Below, in pieces: positions 28,352 through 38,747 of a stretch of DNA of 64,000 nucleotides. The stretch is from the NCBI GenBank assembly GCA_002862135.1, contig PKCI01000147.1, positions 16,402 through 80,401 on the forward strand. The letters run 5' to 3'. This stretch comes from Verrucomicrobiota bacterium. Its GTDB lineage: Bacteria; Verrucomicrobiota; Verrucomicrobiia; Verrucomicrobiales; DEV007. The notes under the pieces are model-generated. The model did not search any database. It worked only from the letters and a program-made list of their open reading frames with translations, and was not told where the DNA came from. Made by a program: the position numbers and the translations under genes. Position 1 is the stretch's first letter, and each line of letters starts with the position of its first letter.

Positions 28352-30031
28352 TTAATCCGCATCAGCCATGGTAACACGAATCACTTCAGAAGGTGTCGTA
28401 GTTCCCGCCAGCACCTTCCGCACACCATCCTCCCGGAGGGTTCGCATCCCTAGTTCCCTCGCGCGCTTGCGCAATTGAGAACTCGATTCATCTCCATTAA
28501 TCAAGAGACGAACTTCTTCGGTAATATTAAAAATCTCAAAGAGCCCCATCCGTCCCTTGTGTCCAGTCATGCGGCACGTCCGACAGCCTGAGCCTTGCTT
28601 AATATCTGCCTTGTCCAACTGCTCCTGAGTCAGACGAAGAGCTCGAATATCTTTTTCGGTAATTTTCCCAGCCGTAATGCAGTCAGGACAAATCTTACGA
28701 ATCAGGCGCTGTGCCATGATGGAGCGAACTGCACTCGCAATCAGGAATTTCTTAACGCCAATATCAGCCATACGAGCCACGGCCGAAGGCGCGTCATTCG
28801 TGTGAAGCGTACTGAATACCAAGTGCCCGGTGAGACTTGCGTTAATCGCAATGGAAGCAGTCTCAAGGTCGCGAATCTCACCAATCATGATGATGTTCGG
28901 GGCCTGTCGAAGGATGGATCGCAGCGCTGCCGCGAACGTCATCCCGATGTCTTCCTTCACTTGGACCTGGTTAATACCGGAAAGCAGGTATTCGACCGGA
29001 TCCTCAACCGTGATGATTTTTCGGTCTGACTTGTTAATGGCATTCAAACAAGCGTAGAGAGTAGTCGTCTTACCGGAACCCGTAGGACCCGTCACCAGGA
29101 TAATTCCGTCCGGCAGGCGAATCAGGTCGTTAAAGTTCTGCTCGTCATCGCTGAAGAATCCCAACTGCGGCAAACCGATCGAGAGAGAGCTGCGGTCTAG
29201 GATACGCATGACGATACTCTCGCCACAACTGGTCGGAACCGTAGAGACACGAAGGTCGAGATCACCACTGCCGAACTTCGCCTGAATTCGACCATCCTGC
29301 GGCACGCGCTTCTCAGCGATCGCCATGGTGCCGGTCATAATCTTGATTCGACTGACCACGGAGGGAAGCAATCGCAACGGGTGGCTCTGGACTTTGTGAA
29401 GAGCCCCGTCAATCCGGTAACGGATCCTCAATTCATTTTCAGTTGGCTCAATGTGGATATCAGAAGCCTTATTCTGATAAGCCTCCTGAAGAATCTGATA
29501 CACCATTTTAATGATGGGTGCATCACCACCTTCACCCTCTCCACCTTCTGTCACCGCAATCGCTTCACCATCGAGTTTCTGAATCTGATCGGAATCGAGT
29601 TCCGACGCATAGAAATCCAGCTGACGCTGCTTGATCGCAGAATCCGAGGCCACCACAAACTCAGGCTCGACGGAAAGAATATGACGCGCAGAGTCAAGCG
29701 TATCGAAATCAAGAGGGTCAGTGACCGCGATCACCAGCGAACCATTCGACTCAGCGATGGGAACGATTTTGAAACGAAGCGCCTGCTCGCCAGAAATATG
29801 AGAGGCCACTGACGGATCGATTTCCATCTTCTGGAGATCGACATATTCCATCCCTGCATTGTTAGCCAAAACCTCGGCCACGTTTTCATCCGTGACGAAG
29901 TTCAGCGAAATCAGGGCCTCAAGGGTCGATTCCGTGGACTTCTTTTTGTGATTCACGTCTTCCAGAGCGGCGGCATCGAACAGATGCGCCTCCTGCAACA
30001 GTTCAAGGAGGTAGGATTCGTTCGCGTACAA
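28352..30031 (-). CDS. Type II secretion/type IV pilus assembly ATPase GspE/PilB (copy 1)
   Basis: Walker A GPTGSGKTTTLYA; RSILRQAPNIIMIGEIRDLETASIAINASLTGHLVFSTLHTNDAPSAV; CPDC and CRTC. Confidence 0.96.
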   Translation of the reverse strand: MYANESYLLELLQEAHLFDAAALEDVNHKKKSTESTLEALISLNFVTDENVAEVLANNAGMEYVDLQKMEIDPSVASHISGEQALRFKIVPIAESNGSLVIAVTDPLDFDTLDSARHILSVEPEFVVASDSAIKQRQLDFYASELDSDQIQKLDGEAIAVTEGGEGEGGDAPIIKMVYQILQEAYQNKASDIHIEPTENELRIRYRIDGALHKVQSHPLRLLPSVVSRIKIMTGTMAIAEKRVPQDGRIQAKFGSGDLDLRVSTVPTSCGESIVMRILDRSSLSIGLPQLGFFSDDEQNFNDLIRLPDGIILVTGPTGSGKTTTLYACLNAINKSDRKIITVEDPVEYLLSGINQVQVKEDIGMTFAAALRSILRQAPNIIMIGEIRDLETASIAINASLTGHLVFSTLHTNDAPSAVARMADIGVKKFLIASAVRSIMAQRLIRKICPDCITAGKITEKDIRALRLTQEQLDKADIKQGSGCRTCRMTGHKGRMGLFEIFNITEEVRLLINGDESSSQLRKRARELGMRTLREDGVRKVLAGTTTPSEVIRVTMADAD

Positions 30032-30182
30032 AACTGATATAGGTTAAGGAGGTTCTCGGTAATTTCTTACTGTCTGCAGAGCACAAACCAGTTGAACATT
30101 GGGAGGGTTCCCACACCGGTGTGGACGGAAATTAGAGAAATTGATCGGGCACGTGAAGAAAAAAACGTCGAAAACCTAAAAT

Positions 30183-31169
30183 TTAAGGTCTGGGAAATCG
30201 GAAGGCATAATCTCCAGCATTCACCGAAACATCTGGGGGAAAATTAGCGTTTTCAAAAAAGTCATAACCTTCTTTCAGATTCATCCAGAAATCGATCCAT
30301 TCCGGCTGCTTCTTCCACTCCTGCTCCATCCTTTTATCGGTCATTCGAAACGGAAAAACATTCACCCTAAAGAGTCGTTGCCCGGATTGAAGCGCTGCAT
30401 CAGACAGTGCGTAGACTTCACTCATGTCTTCAGATGAAAGAATAAAAGCTCCGCTGTCATTTTTCCCACCATGGATCAGCAACCCACTCCCGGTTCGGCC
30501 GTGGTAGGTGTCATACTCATTTGGAAAACCCAGATCCACGCCAAGAAAATGGGGGGTCTCGGGCCTCATTCGGGAAGCACTCACATAATAAAAGCCCTCA
30601 GGAACCTGGCGATCTCCCTCTTTGAGTTTTGGCCCCAACTTCCCGGACCACCCCTTCAGACGATAAACCTTATACAGCGTGTAGTGAAAATTTCCTCTGC
30701 CGCGCATCCAGACCTCCAGTTCGTTTTCTTCTTTGAAAAGCCTCAGGAATACGGGGTCCCCCACGGAGAGGTGCAATGTGGCAAGAGCTTTATCAGCCCC
30801 GACCAACGCGTCTTTCGCTGCCGCTCGGGCCGTGCTCGATTCAGCAGAATCCAGCATGGGATCAGAAGGCAATCCCCTGAATCCGCTGTCTCTTGAAGGC
30901 AGAACTCCCTCCAGTAATCGCATGGTCCGCTCAGCCAGGGGATACGGCTTTAGCTCTGCCCAGCTTTCCTCAGCTCTCAGTGCGCTAGTTTTCGGCCCCA
31001 GCTCCCCCGGAAACCTAGCCTTCCACGCCTGAGGGAAATCCGAAAGTTCTTGATAAATTCCGATCTTCTCCCCTCCTTCGAAGCGCCACTCCAAACAATC
31101 CCTGACCAAACATGGGGAGGCAATCCCCACGGCGATCAAGAGCACTGAAACTAAAAAGCGGCCAAACAT
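30183..31169 (-). CDS. YafK/L,D-transpeptidase (YkuD-like) family protein with degenerate active site
   Basis: LEVWMRGRGNFHYTLYKVYRL..GPKLKEGDRQVPEGFYYV..FLGVDLGFPNEYDTYHGRTGSGLLIHGGKNDSGAFILSSEDMSEVY. Confidence 0.75.
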   Translation of the reverse strand: MFGRFLVSVLLIAVGIASPCLVRDCLEWRFEGGEKIGIYQELSDFPQAWKARFPGELGPKTSALRAEESWAELKPYPLAERTMRLLEGVLPSRDSGFRGLPSDPMLDSAESSTARAAAKDALVGADKALATLHLSVGDPVFLRLFKEENELEVWMRGRGNFHYTLYKVYRLKGWSGKLGPKLKEGDRQVPEGFYYVSASRMRPETPHFLGVDLGFPNEYDTYHGRTGSGLLIHGGKNDSGAFILSSEDMSEVYALSDAALQSGQRLFRVNVFPFRMTDKRMEQEWKKQPEWIDFWMNLKEGYDFFENANFPPDVSVNAGDYAFRFPRP

Positions 31170-31297
31170 TTTTATAACATTTAATTAGTATTTCTGAAAT
31201 TTCAAGTCATTATAATTAATTTACTCACTCGTTGCCGCTAAGAACCGGCCCATTTGCCACTTGGACAATTCTTGTTCTCTTCGTACATTTGCGCTCC

Positions 31298-32182
31298 ATG
31301 ACTGAAGATTCTCAACCCGACACTGCCGTAGGTGTTATCGGCGGCTCGGGCCTCTACGAACTAGAGGGGCTTACCGATATCAAGGAGATCGCAGTCGAGA
31401 CCCCCTTCGGAAAAACGTCTGACGCCATTATCTCCGGGCGCATCAATGGTCGCCGTGTCTACTTCCTACCTCGCCACGGAAGAGGACATCGCATCCTGCC
31501 CTCAGAAGTGAATCATCGGGCCAACATCTGGGCCCTTCGCTCTCTCAACGTGCGATGGATTATTGCCGTCACCGCCGTGGGATCCTTGCGCGAAGAATAC
31601 CATCCCCGCGATATTGTTCTTCCCGACCAGTTTTTTGACCGCACCAGCCGTCGGACCGAGCACACCTTCTTTGGCAGCGGAATCGTCGCCCACATTGAAT
31701 TCGGAGATCCTATCTCAAGCCAACTTAGAGAAATGCTCTACGAGACTGCAGGCGAACTCGGGAAAACCGTTCACAACGGCGGCACCTATGTGAACATGGA
31801 CGGCCCTGCTTTTTCCACTAGGGCAGAATCAGAGACCAATCGCAAACTTGGCTTCGACCTCATTGGAATGACCAACCTTCCGGAGGCCAAACTGGCTCGG
31901 GAAGCCGAAATTGCCCTGGCCACTTTGGCCATGATCACTGACTACGATTGCTGGAAGATTGAGGAAGATGCTGTTACTGCTCACTCTGTGATCGAGCATG
32001 TCCAGGCAAATGCAGCAACTGCGCGAGAGATTCTTCAGGCGGTGATTCCGAAAATCCCGACCAATCCGGATTGGCCCGAGCATTCGGCTCTCGACAACGC
32101 GCTCTTTACCGCACCGGAGATCTGGCCGACAGATACTTCAGAGTCACTCCGACCCATTCTATCAAGATTTATTGGTAATTAA
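31298..32182 (+). CDS. mtnP: 5'-methylthioadenosine phosphorylase / purine nucleoside phosphorylase family
   Basis: VGVIGGSGLYELEGL; FLPRHGRGHRILPSEVNHRANIWAL; TYVNMDGPAFSTRAESE; MTNLPEAKLAREAEI. Start trimmed to Met at 31298. Confidence 0.93.
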   Translation: MTEDSQPDTAVGVIGGSGLYELEGLTDIKEIAVETPFGKTSDAIISGRINGRRVYFLPRHGRGHRILPSEVNHRANIWALRSLNVRWIIAVTAVGSLREEYHPRDIVLPDQFFDRTSRRTEHTFFGSGIVAHIEFGDPISSQLREMLYETAGELGKTVHNGGTYVNMDGPAFSTRAESETNRKLGFDLIGMTNLPEAKLAREAEIALATLAMITDYDCWKIEEDAVTAHSVIEHVQANAATAREILQAVIPKIPTNPDWPEHSALDNALFTAPEIWPTDTSESLRPILSRFIGN

Positions 32183-32226
32183 GATTTTTCCTAAATTAAT
32201 TCCTTCACCATTACCCGGCAAATCCG

Positions 32227-33045
32227 TTGAAAGTTTTCAGATCACAAACCTGTCTCGCTTTGGTCCTGACTTTTGCCGCAGTCACTTTCCCCAGCTGCAA
32301 AACTCCGTCCGGATTAAAAAAAGGCAAAGCCAACCCCCTTGCGTTGGCTGGCAACACGGCAAGAAATACCGCTGGCCTCGATTCACCATCGTGGAATCTA
32401 GTGGGAAGCCAGAATCTTCCCGCCTCCGTCGGAATAAAGGATTCTTACTACAAAGTTGAGACCAGCCTCCCCTTCATTGCACTGACCTTCGATGACGGTC
32501 CTCATCCTTCCAACACACCTCGTCTTCTCGACATTCTTAAGGAACGGAACGTCAAAGCCACTTTCTACGTTGTTGCGACAAATGCCCGGGCCTATCCCGA
32601 AATCATGCGTCGCATCATTGCTGAGGGTCATGAAATCGGAAATCATACAGTGACCCATGGAAACCTTGCCAAGATGTCACCCGCTGGCGTAAGAAAGGAA
32701 CTCACCGAGGCTCATGACTCGATTGTTGCAGCGACCGGGGTCGCCCCTCGCACGATGCGTCCTCCCTATGGAGCGATCACTTCTTCACAAAAAAAATGGA
32801 TCCGCGAAGAGTTTGGTTACCCTTCCATCATGTGGTCGGTTGATCCGGAAGATTGGAAGAAGCCCGGCTCATCTGTGGTGACTTCCCGTCTCGTCAAAGG
32901 AGCTTCACCAGGTGGCATTCTCTTGGTTCACGACATTCACGTTTCGACTATTGATGCGATTCCCTCCACCGTCGACCAGCTCCTCGCAAAAGGCTACCAG
33001 TTCGTCACGGTCACGCAACTCATTGCGATGGATGGTAACGGCTGA
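32227..33045 (+). CDS. Polysaccharide deacetylase (NodB-like), putative lipoprotein
   Basis: IALTFDDGPHPSNTPRLLDIL; GHEIGNHTVTHGNL; MRPPYGAIT; TTG start with lipoprotein-like VTFPSCK. Confidence 0.9.
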   Translation: MKVFRSQTCLALVLTFAAVTFPSCKTPSGLKKGKANPLALAGNTARNTAGLDSPSWNLVGSQNLPASVGIKDSYYKVETSLPFIALTFDDGPHPSNTPRLLDILKERNVKATFYVVATNARAYPEIMRRIIAEGHEIGNHTVTHGNLAKMSPAGVRKELTEAHDSIVAATGVAPRTMRPPYGAITSSQKKWIREEFGYPSIMWSVDPEDWKKPGSSVVTSRLVKGASPGGILLVHDIHVSTIDAIPSTVDQLLAKGYQFVTVTQLIAMDGNG

Positions 33046-33101
33046 TTAGCTTTTCAGGTTTCCTCACGGGACTCCTGGTCGGAAATCATCCAGCGTGGCA
33101 T

Positions 33102-35159
33102 CTACGCTCCTGCCGGAGCTAATTCCCCGGGAAAATCATCTCCGCGATTTTTCTCCTCTTCATCAGCAGGACGCTGCTTGGACTCTGCTTCACCAGGGAG
33201 GTCTGGGGGAGTCGGAGCACTCGGCGGGTTTTGGATCTCACCAAACTCCATGATTTCCTCGATGTGTGCGCCATCAAGAGTCTCGTATTCGAGCAGTGCT
33301 CGGGCAATCGCCTCGAGCTTTTCCCGATGCTCAGTGAGCAGTCGAGTCGCCTCAGAATAGGCCTCGTCGGTCAGCTTGCGTACTTCATCGTCAATCTGCT
33401 GGGCAGTGGCTTCAGAGTAATTGCGCGGAGAGGAGATATCGCGAGCGAGGAACACCTCTCCCTGCCCTTCCCCGTATTCGATCATGCCGAGGTTGTCGCT
33501 CATGCCCCAGTTGCAAACCATCTTGCGGGCGATTTCGCTGGCTTGGCGGATGTCTCCGGCAGCGCCATTGGTGACGTCACCAAAAACAAGTTCCTCGGCA
33601 ACACGCCCACCCATGATGAGAACGAGCCGATCAAGCAGATACTGCTTCTTGTAGCTGTGCTTGTCTTCGACGGGAAGATACATTGTGACACCAAGAGCCG
33701 GGCCCCGCGGAATGATGGTAACCTTGTGCACCGGGTCCGTGTCTTTGACTAACATACCCAGAAGAGCGTGGCCCGCTTCGTGATAAGCTGTGAGTTTCTT
33801 TTCGTCTTCACTAAGTGCGAGGCTGCGTCGTTCCTTACCCCAGCGTACCTTGTCACGAGCTTCCTCAAGCTCGGAAGTGGTAATTGCTTTGAGTCCCTTA
33901 CGGGCGGCCAGAAGAGCGGCTTCGTTGATTACATTGGCAAGTTCGGCACCCGAGTAGCCGGGAGTTCCGCGGGCGATCACACCCATGTCCACTCCTTCGG
34001 CTAACTTCACGCCCTTGGCATGAACCCCGAGAATCTCTTCTCGACCCTTCACGTCCGGAAGACTCACCGTAATCTCACGATCGAAACGGCCGGGACGAAG
34101 CAGTGCCGGATCGAGCACATCGGGGCGGTTTGTGGCAGCAATGATGATGACCCCTTCCTGGGTGTCGAAACCATCCATCTCCACGAGCAGTGCATTCAAA
34201 GTCTGCTCGCGTTCGTCGTGACCTCCACCAAGACCATGGCCACGATGCCGACCAACTGCGTCAATCTCATCGATGAAGATCAAGCAGGGGGCGTTTTTTT
34301 TGCCCTGTTCAAACATATCGCGGACCCGAGAAGCACCCACGCCTACGAACATCTCGACAAAGTCGGAACCGCTGATGGAGAAAAAAGGCACGTCTGCTTC
34401 GCCGGCGATAGCGCGAGCTAGAAGGGTCTTCCCGGTTCCGGGTGGGCCCACCATGAGCACACCCTTTGGTATGCGACCACCAAGGCGCTGAAATTTTTTC
34501 GGATCACGAAGGTATTCGACAATCTCCCAGACTTCTTCCTTGGCTTCCTCAACGCCGGCAACGTCTTTGAATGTCACCTTGTTTTTGTCCATCGCCATGA
34601 GCTTGGCCTTGCTTTTGCCAAAGCTCATAGCGCCCTTACCGGCAGCTTTAATCTGATGACGGAAGAGGAAGTAGAGCAGGATCAGAAGAAAGAAAATCGG
34701 AAGGTAGAATGACATCAGCATCATACCGAGCCCGTCGCTTTGAGTGGGAAGGTCTGAAATCACGAGATTGTTTTTCGCCAGCGTCTCTTTCAATTCCTCG
34801 CCGACATAACTGAGAATCACTGGAGCCGAAAACCTACCGTACTTGTTGCCGCCGTTCCTCTCAGGGTCCTCAACTTCAAACCAGCCCTGTATGAATTGTT
34901 TGGCGCTTCCATCCTTCTGAACAATCTCTAGCAAATGTGGCGGTTTGAGCTCGGCATCGATGTGAATTTTTCCGGATTCAGCAAGCTTCTCAAACTCAGC
35001 ATATGTGATCTGACGGGAGGAATCCGACGCAGATTTTGACCAGATAGCAAGGCCGAACAGACTCATCGCAACAAACAACAGAATGAGACCCTTCCAATTG
35101 AATCCACCTTCTCCACCACCTTGGCGCTGATCTTTGTTATCTGGTTCTTCGTTTTGCAT
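33102..35159 (-). CDS. ftsH: ATP-dependent zinc metalloprotease FtsH
   Basis: [54 protein letters not shown] zinc site; [11 protein letters not shown]. Confidence 0.97.
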   Translation of the reverse strand: MQNEEPDNKDQRQGGGEGGFNWKGLILLFVAMSLFGLAIWSKSASDSSRQITYAEFEKLAESGKIHIDAELKPPHLLEIVQKDGSAKQFIQGWFEVEDPERNGGNKYGRFSAPVILSYVGEELKETLAKNNLVISDLPTQSDGLGMMLMSFYLPIFFLLILLYFLFRHQIKAAGKGAMSFGKSKAKLMAMDKNKVTFKDVAGVEEAKEEVWEIVEYLRDPKKFQRLGGRIPKGVLMVGPPGTGKTLLARAIAGEADVPFFSISGSDFVEMFVGVGASRVRDMFEQGKKNAPCLIFIDEIDAVGRHRGHGLGGGHDEREQTLNALLVEMDGFDTQEGVIIIAATNRPDVLDPALLRPGRFDREITVSLPDVKGREEILGVHAKGVKLAEGVDMGVIARGTPGYSGAELANVINEAALLAARKGLKAITTSELEEARDKVRWGKERRSLALSEDEKKLTAYHEAGHALLGMLVKDTDPVHKVTIIPRGPALGVTMYLPVEDKHSYKKQYLLDRLVLIMGGRVAEELVFGDVTNGAAGDIRQASEIARKMVCNWGMSDNLGMIEYGEGQGEVFLARDISSPRNYSEATAQQIDDEVRKLTDEAYSEATRLLTEHREKLEAIARALLEYETLDGAHIEEIMEFGEIQNPPSAPTPPDLPGEAESKQRPADEEEKNRGDDFPGELAPAGA

Positions 35160-35449
35160 GGAGTCGCTGAGTTAGAGAGTATGGGAGGTTTTTTGCCGAG
35201 CCAATGCGCGGAAGCTAACATAGGGCATTGCCACGCGCAATGTCAGCCTGTGCTGAGTCCAAACGCGCTAGTATAGATTACGTTTGAAGGCAGCAGCGTA
35301 TAGCAACAAACGCATCATTTATGAAAATAAAGTCCAATAGGCCGGGCCTCAACCCGACTTGAGGCTTACTAATTCATAAATACAAAAACATTAGAAATTC
35401 TTATTAATATTTTGTTTGAGAAGTTTTTTTCATTTTATAAGTTACACTC

Positions 35450-36040
35450 ATGAAATCTGAAACACAGCCCAAGCCAGCCTACGACGATGCCGCAGATGCA
35501 GTGGCGCTTCACGAGATAGCCAACGGCGACCGGTCTAGCTTCCGAAAAATATACGACAGATACGACGGACTGCTTTTCACCACCATCGATAAGGTTCTGA
35601 ACGACCGACAGGACTCTGAAGAAGTTCTTCAGGAAGTCATGGGGTCCCTCTGGCGCAAGGCGCACCTTTATCACCAAGGGCGAGGCCGCCCGGTGACTTG
35701 GCTGGCATCTATGGCGCGCAACCGGGCTATTGATCGTCTCCGCGCTAAGCAGCGGCAGGCCCGCCTCAGATCAGCCTACACCGACGAAATTGGTGTGATT
35801 CCCCGCGGGGCGCCTGGAATCAGTGGGCTCGAAGCCGCCTCTCGCCGCGATACCTGCCAGACCGTTCGCTCAGCCATCCTAGAACTCACCGACGTACAGC
35901 GTGAAGCCATCGAAAAAGTCTACTTCGAAGGCCTCACCCAGCAGCAAATTGCCGATCAACTTGGTGAACCGCTTGGCACCGTCAAAGCCCGTGTGCGCCG
36001 GGGTCTCGCCAAGCTCCGTAAAACAGTGAAGCCTGCCTAA
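35450..36040 (+). CDS. ECF-type RNA polymerase sigma factor
   Basis: Region 2 DSEEVLQEVMGSLWRKAHLYHQGRGRPVTWLASMARNRAIDRLRA; region 4 LTDVQREAIEKVYFEGLTQQQIADQLGEPLGTVKARVRRGLAKLR. Confidence 0.93.
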   Translation: MKSETQPKPAYDDAADAVALHEIANGDRSSFRKIYDRYDGLLFTTIDKVLNDRQDSEEVLQEVMGSLWRKAHLYHQGRGRPVTWLASMARNRAIDRLRAKQRQARLRSAYTDEIGVIPRGAPGISGLEAASRRDTCQTVRSAILELTDVQREAIEKVYFEGLTQQQIADQLGEPLGTVKARVRRGLAKLRKTVKPA

Positions 36041-36067
36041 TCCGCCGAAGGCAATAAAGGATGCTCC

Positions 36068-36835
36068 TCAGTCGAGGCGCGTCAGCATTTCGACGTTGGC
36101 TGCTGGGTCGAAGGTATCCAAGGCCGTCCTTTGCAGTTCCGCGATTTCGGAGATTCCCTTTTTGCTGTAACGCAGCATTTCCAGCATCTGCTCCTCGGTG
36201 AAGGTGGCCTCCTCCCCCGTCCCCTGCATTTCAATCAATTCGAGGTCTGCAGTCATCGCGTAGTTAAAATCGACACTGGCGTCCTTGTCTTCGTGGTAGT
36301 TCAAGTCAAGGCGGCTCTCCCCTTCCCAGATCCCGGCGCTCACGGCAGCGGCAAGTTTCTCCATCGGTGAAGACTCCAGCTTTTTCGCAGTGATGAAACG
36401 CTGAAACGCCATCTCCACTGCGACGCAGGCTCCCGTAATCGAAGCGGTCCGGGTGCCCCCGTCCGCACGCAACACATCGCAGTCGATCCAGAGAGTGCGC
36501 TGCCCCAGTTTCTTCAGGTCAACCACCGCACGGAGGCTTCGACCGATCAGGCGCTGAATCTCAGAGCTGCGGCCATCCAGTTTTCCACGGGAGATATCGC
36601 GAGACTTCCGCTGCAAGGTCGAATACGGCAGCATGCTGTATTCCGCGGTCAGCCAACCGCCCTGAACATTCTGGTGCATCATCCAGCGCGGCACGCCTTT
36701 TTCCAGCATGGCGCTGCAGATTACCCGCGTTTCCCCGAAACCCACAAGCACGCTGCCGTGGGCCAACGGTGCAATATCGAGTTGGAAAGTCACATCCCGG
36801 AGTTGGTCATTGGTGCGTCCGTCGATTCTAGTCAT
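36068..36835 (-). CDS. rph: Ribonuclease PH
   Basis: TRIDGRTNDQLRDVTFQ; GSVLVGFGETRVICSA; EIQRLIGRSLRAVVDLKKLGQRTLWIDCDVLRADGGTRTASITGA. Confidence 0.96.
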   Translation of the reverse strand: MTRIDGRTNDQLRDVTFQLDIAPLAHGSVLVGFGETRVICSAMLEKGVPRWMMHQNVQGGWLTAEYSMLPYSTLQRKSRDISRGKLDGRSSEIQRLIGRSLRAVVDLKKLGQRTLWIDCDVLRADGGTRTASITGACVAVEMAFQRFITAKKLESSPMEKLAAAVSAGIWEGESRLDLNYHEDKDASVDFNYAMTADLELIEMQGTGEEATFTEEQMLEMLRYSKKGISEIAELQRTALDTFDPAANVEMLTRLD

Positions 36836-36952
36836 GCCTAACGAAGTGGTCTAATAGCAGGGGAATTGCAACCGTTCACATTCGCAGTTGCTTCTGAGCA
36901 CAATTCATTCACCATAAAATGCCTATACGAAAGCAGGCGGACCACCACCAAG

Positions 36953-38143
36953 ATGGGGCAAACTTCGGAAAAACTGGAACAGTTCGCCATCGACGTCATT
37001 CTTGATCGTCGCAAGGGAGTCCGTGCCTCCGCCTTGAGGGGCTTCCTCGGTAGCATGTCCCATCTCTACACTGGATTGGTGAATCTGCGCCTCTGGCTCT
37101 ATCGCAATCGCTTGCTCCGCGAGCGCAACCTGGGTTGCCTCGTCGTCAGTATTGGAAACCTCACCGTCGGCGGAACCGGCAAAACACCTGTCGTTGAGAA
37201 ATTCGCGCGCTCCCTCCAGGACGGAGGTCGGCGCGTTGCCATTCTCAGCCGCGGCTACAAATCGGTGAAGCAGCCTTTCCTCAAACGCCTCGTTGGAAAA
37301 ATTCAGGGCAAAAACGAGATCGACCCCCCACGCGTGGTCAGCGACGGGAAGTCACTCCTCCTAGATTCTAAAACAGCCGGCGACGAACCCTACATGCTGG
37401 CGGCCAACCTCAAGGATGTTCCCGTGGTCGTCGACAAGGACCGAGTAAAGAGCGGCAAGCACGCTATCGCAGAGCTGAACTGCGACACGCTCATTCTCGA
37501 CGACGGGCTCCAGTATCTTCGCCTCAAACACCGGCTCGACATCGTACTCGTCGACCGCTGGCACCCCTTTGGAACCGAGCGCCTACTCCCTCGCGGCACT
37601 CTGCGCGAGCCGCCGAAAAACCTGAAGCGTGCCTCCTACATCTTCATTACCAAGTGCAATGGTGAGCCGAATGATGAGCTCATCGAGCGCATCCGCCTCT
37701 ACAACCGCACTGCAGAGATCATTGAGTGCGAACACCGTCCCCGCTATCTCCAGCATATTGAAACCCGTGAGACCCGTCCTCTCGGTGATATTAAGAAAGC
37801 CAAGGTCGGCACAATCAGCGCGATCGCAGTTCCCGAAAGCTTTGAAGAAGGTGTGCAAAAGCTTGGCGCCGAGATAAAAGCCACCTGCCGCTTTACTGAT
37901 CACCACCGTTTCACGGAGCAGGAAATTATTTCGTTCATCAACTGCTGTGTCGAATCCGACGTGGACATGATTATCACAACGGAGAAAGATGCCGTCCGCT
38001 TTCCCAGGCTCGCCCGGATGGATGTGCCAATCTATTTTCTTCGGGTCGAAATCGGTATTCTCAGTAACGAGGAGAGTTTTGGTCACTGCATTCAGCGAAT
38101 CTGCTTGCCTCGTGAACCAATTCCAGCTCGTAATTTTTTCTAA
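36953..38143 (+). CDS. lpxK: Tetraacyldisaccharide 4'-kinase (LpxK)
   Basis: [67 protein letters not shown]. Confidence 0.93.
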   Translation: MGQTSEKLEQFAIDVILDRRKGVRASALRGFLGSMSHLYTGLVNLRLWLYRNRLLRERNLGCLVVSIGNLTVGGTGKTPVVEKFARSLQDGGRRVAILSRGYKSVKQPFLKRLVGKIQGKNEIDPPRVVSDGKSLLLDSKTAGDEPYMLAANLKDVPVVVDKDRVKSGKHAIAELNCDTLILDDGLQYLRLKHRLDIVLVDRWHPFGTERLLPRGTLREPPKNLKRASYIFITKCNGEPNDELIERIRLYNRTAEIIECEHRPRYLQHIETRETRPLGDIKKAKVGTISAIAVPESFEEGVQKLGAEIKATCRFTDHHRFTEQEIISFINCCVESDVDMIITTEKDAVRFPRLARMDVPIYFLRVEIGILSNEESFGHCIQRICLPREPIPARNFF

Positions 38144-38152
38144 CAAGGACCG

Positions 38153-38695
38153 ATGATAATTCTCGCCGGCATCTTTGACGGCATCGACTGGGGTGCCGTG
38201 ACTGACGTTCTTCTATGGACTTCAATCGTCCTGCTGCTTGCCATCGGATTACTCGGCACCTTTCTTCCGGTCGTTCCCGGGACCACTCTCATTTGGGCCG
38301 GGATCTTAGTGCACTACTTCAGCTTCGGGATGGAAGACTCCAAGCTGACCTGGCAAAGCATTGTGGTCATTACCATGCTCTACATCATCTCAATCGTCGT
38401 CGACTGGTTTTCGGGAGCGATTGGGGCCAAGTGGTTCGGTTCGAGCAAATGGGGGATCGGAGGAGCCATCTTCGGCGGCATCGTGGGCCTTTTCTTCGGA
38501 CTCCCCGGTCTCATCATTGGCCCTGTTCTCGGCGTCTTTCTCTTTGAAATGCTCTTTGCCAAGAAAGAGGTCAAGGATGCCTCCAACTCCACCGTTGGGA
38601 CCGTTGTGGGCGGCGTGGCCGGCCTTTTTGCCCGGGTTCTCATTGCCCTTACTATGATCGCCTGGTATCTCACCGACGCCTTCGTCTTCAATTAG
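38153..38695 (+). CDS. DUF456-type membrane protein
   Basis: Gly-rich hydrophobic protein: LLGTFLPVVPGTTLIWAGILVHYFSFG; FGSSKWGIGGAIFGGIVGLFFGLPGLIIGPVLGVFLFEM. Confidence 0.85.
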   Translation: MIILAGIFDGIDWGAVTDVLLWTSIVLLLAIGLLGTFLPVVPGTTLIWAGILVHYFSFGMEDSKLTWQSIVVITMLYIISIVVDWFSGAIGAKWFGSSKWGIGGAIFGGIVGLFFGLPGLIIGPVLGVFLFEMLFAKKEVKDASNSTVGTVVGGVAGLFARVLIALTMIAWYLTDAFVFN

Positions 38696-38747
38696 TTGAA
38701 AACTGATGCTTGAGCCCGGCACGAGACTAGCTGTTGCGTAGGTCGCC

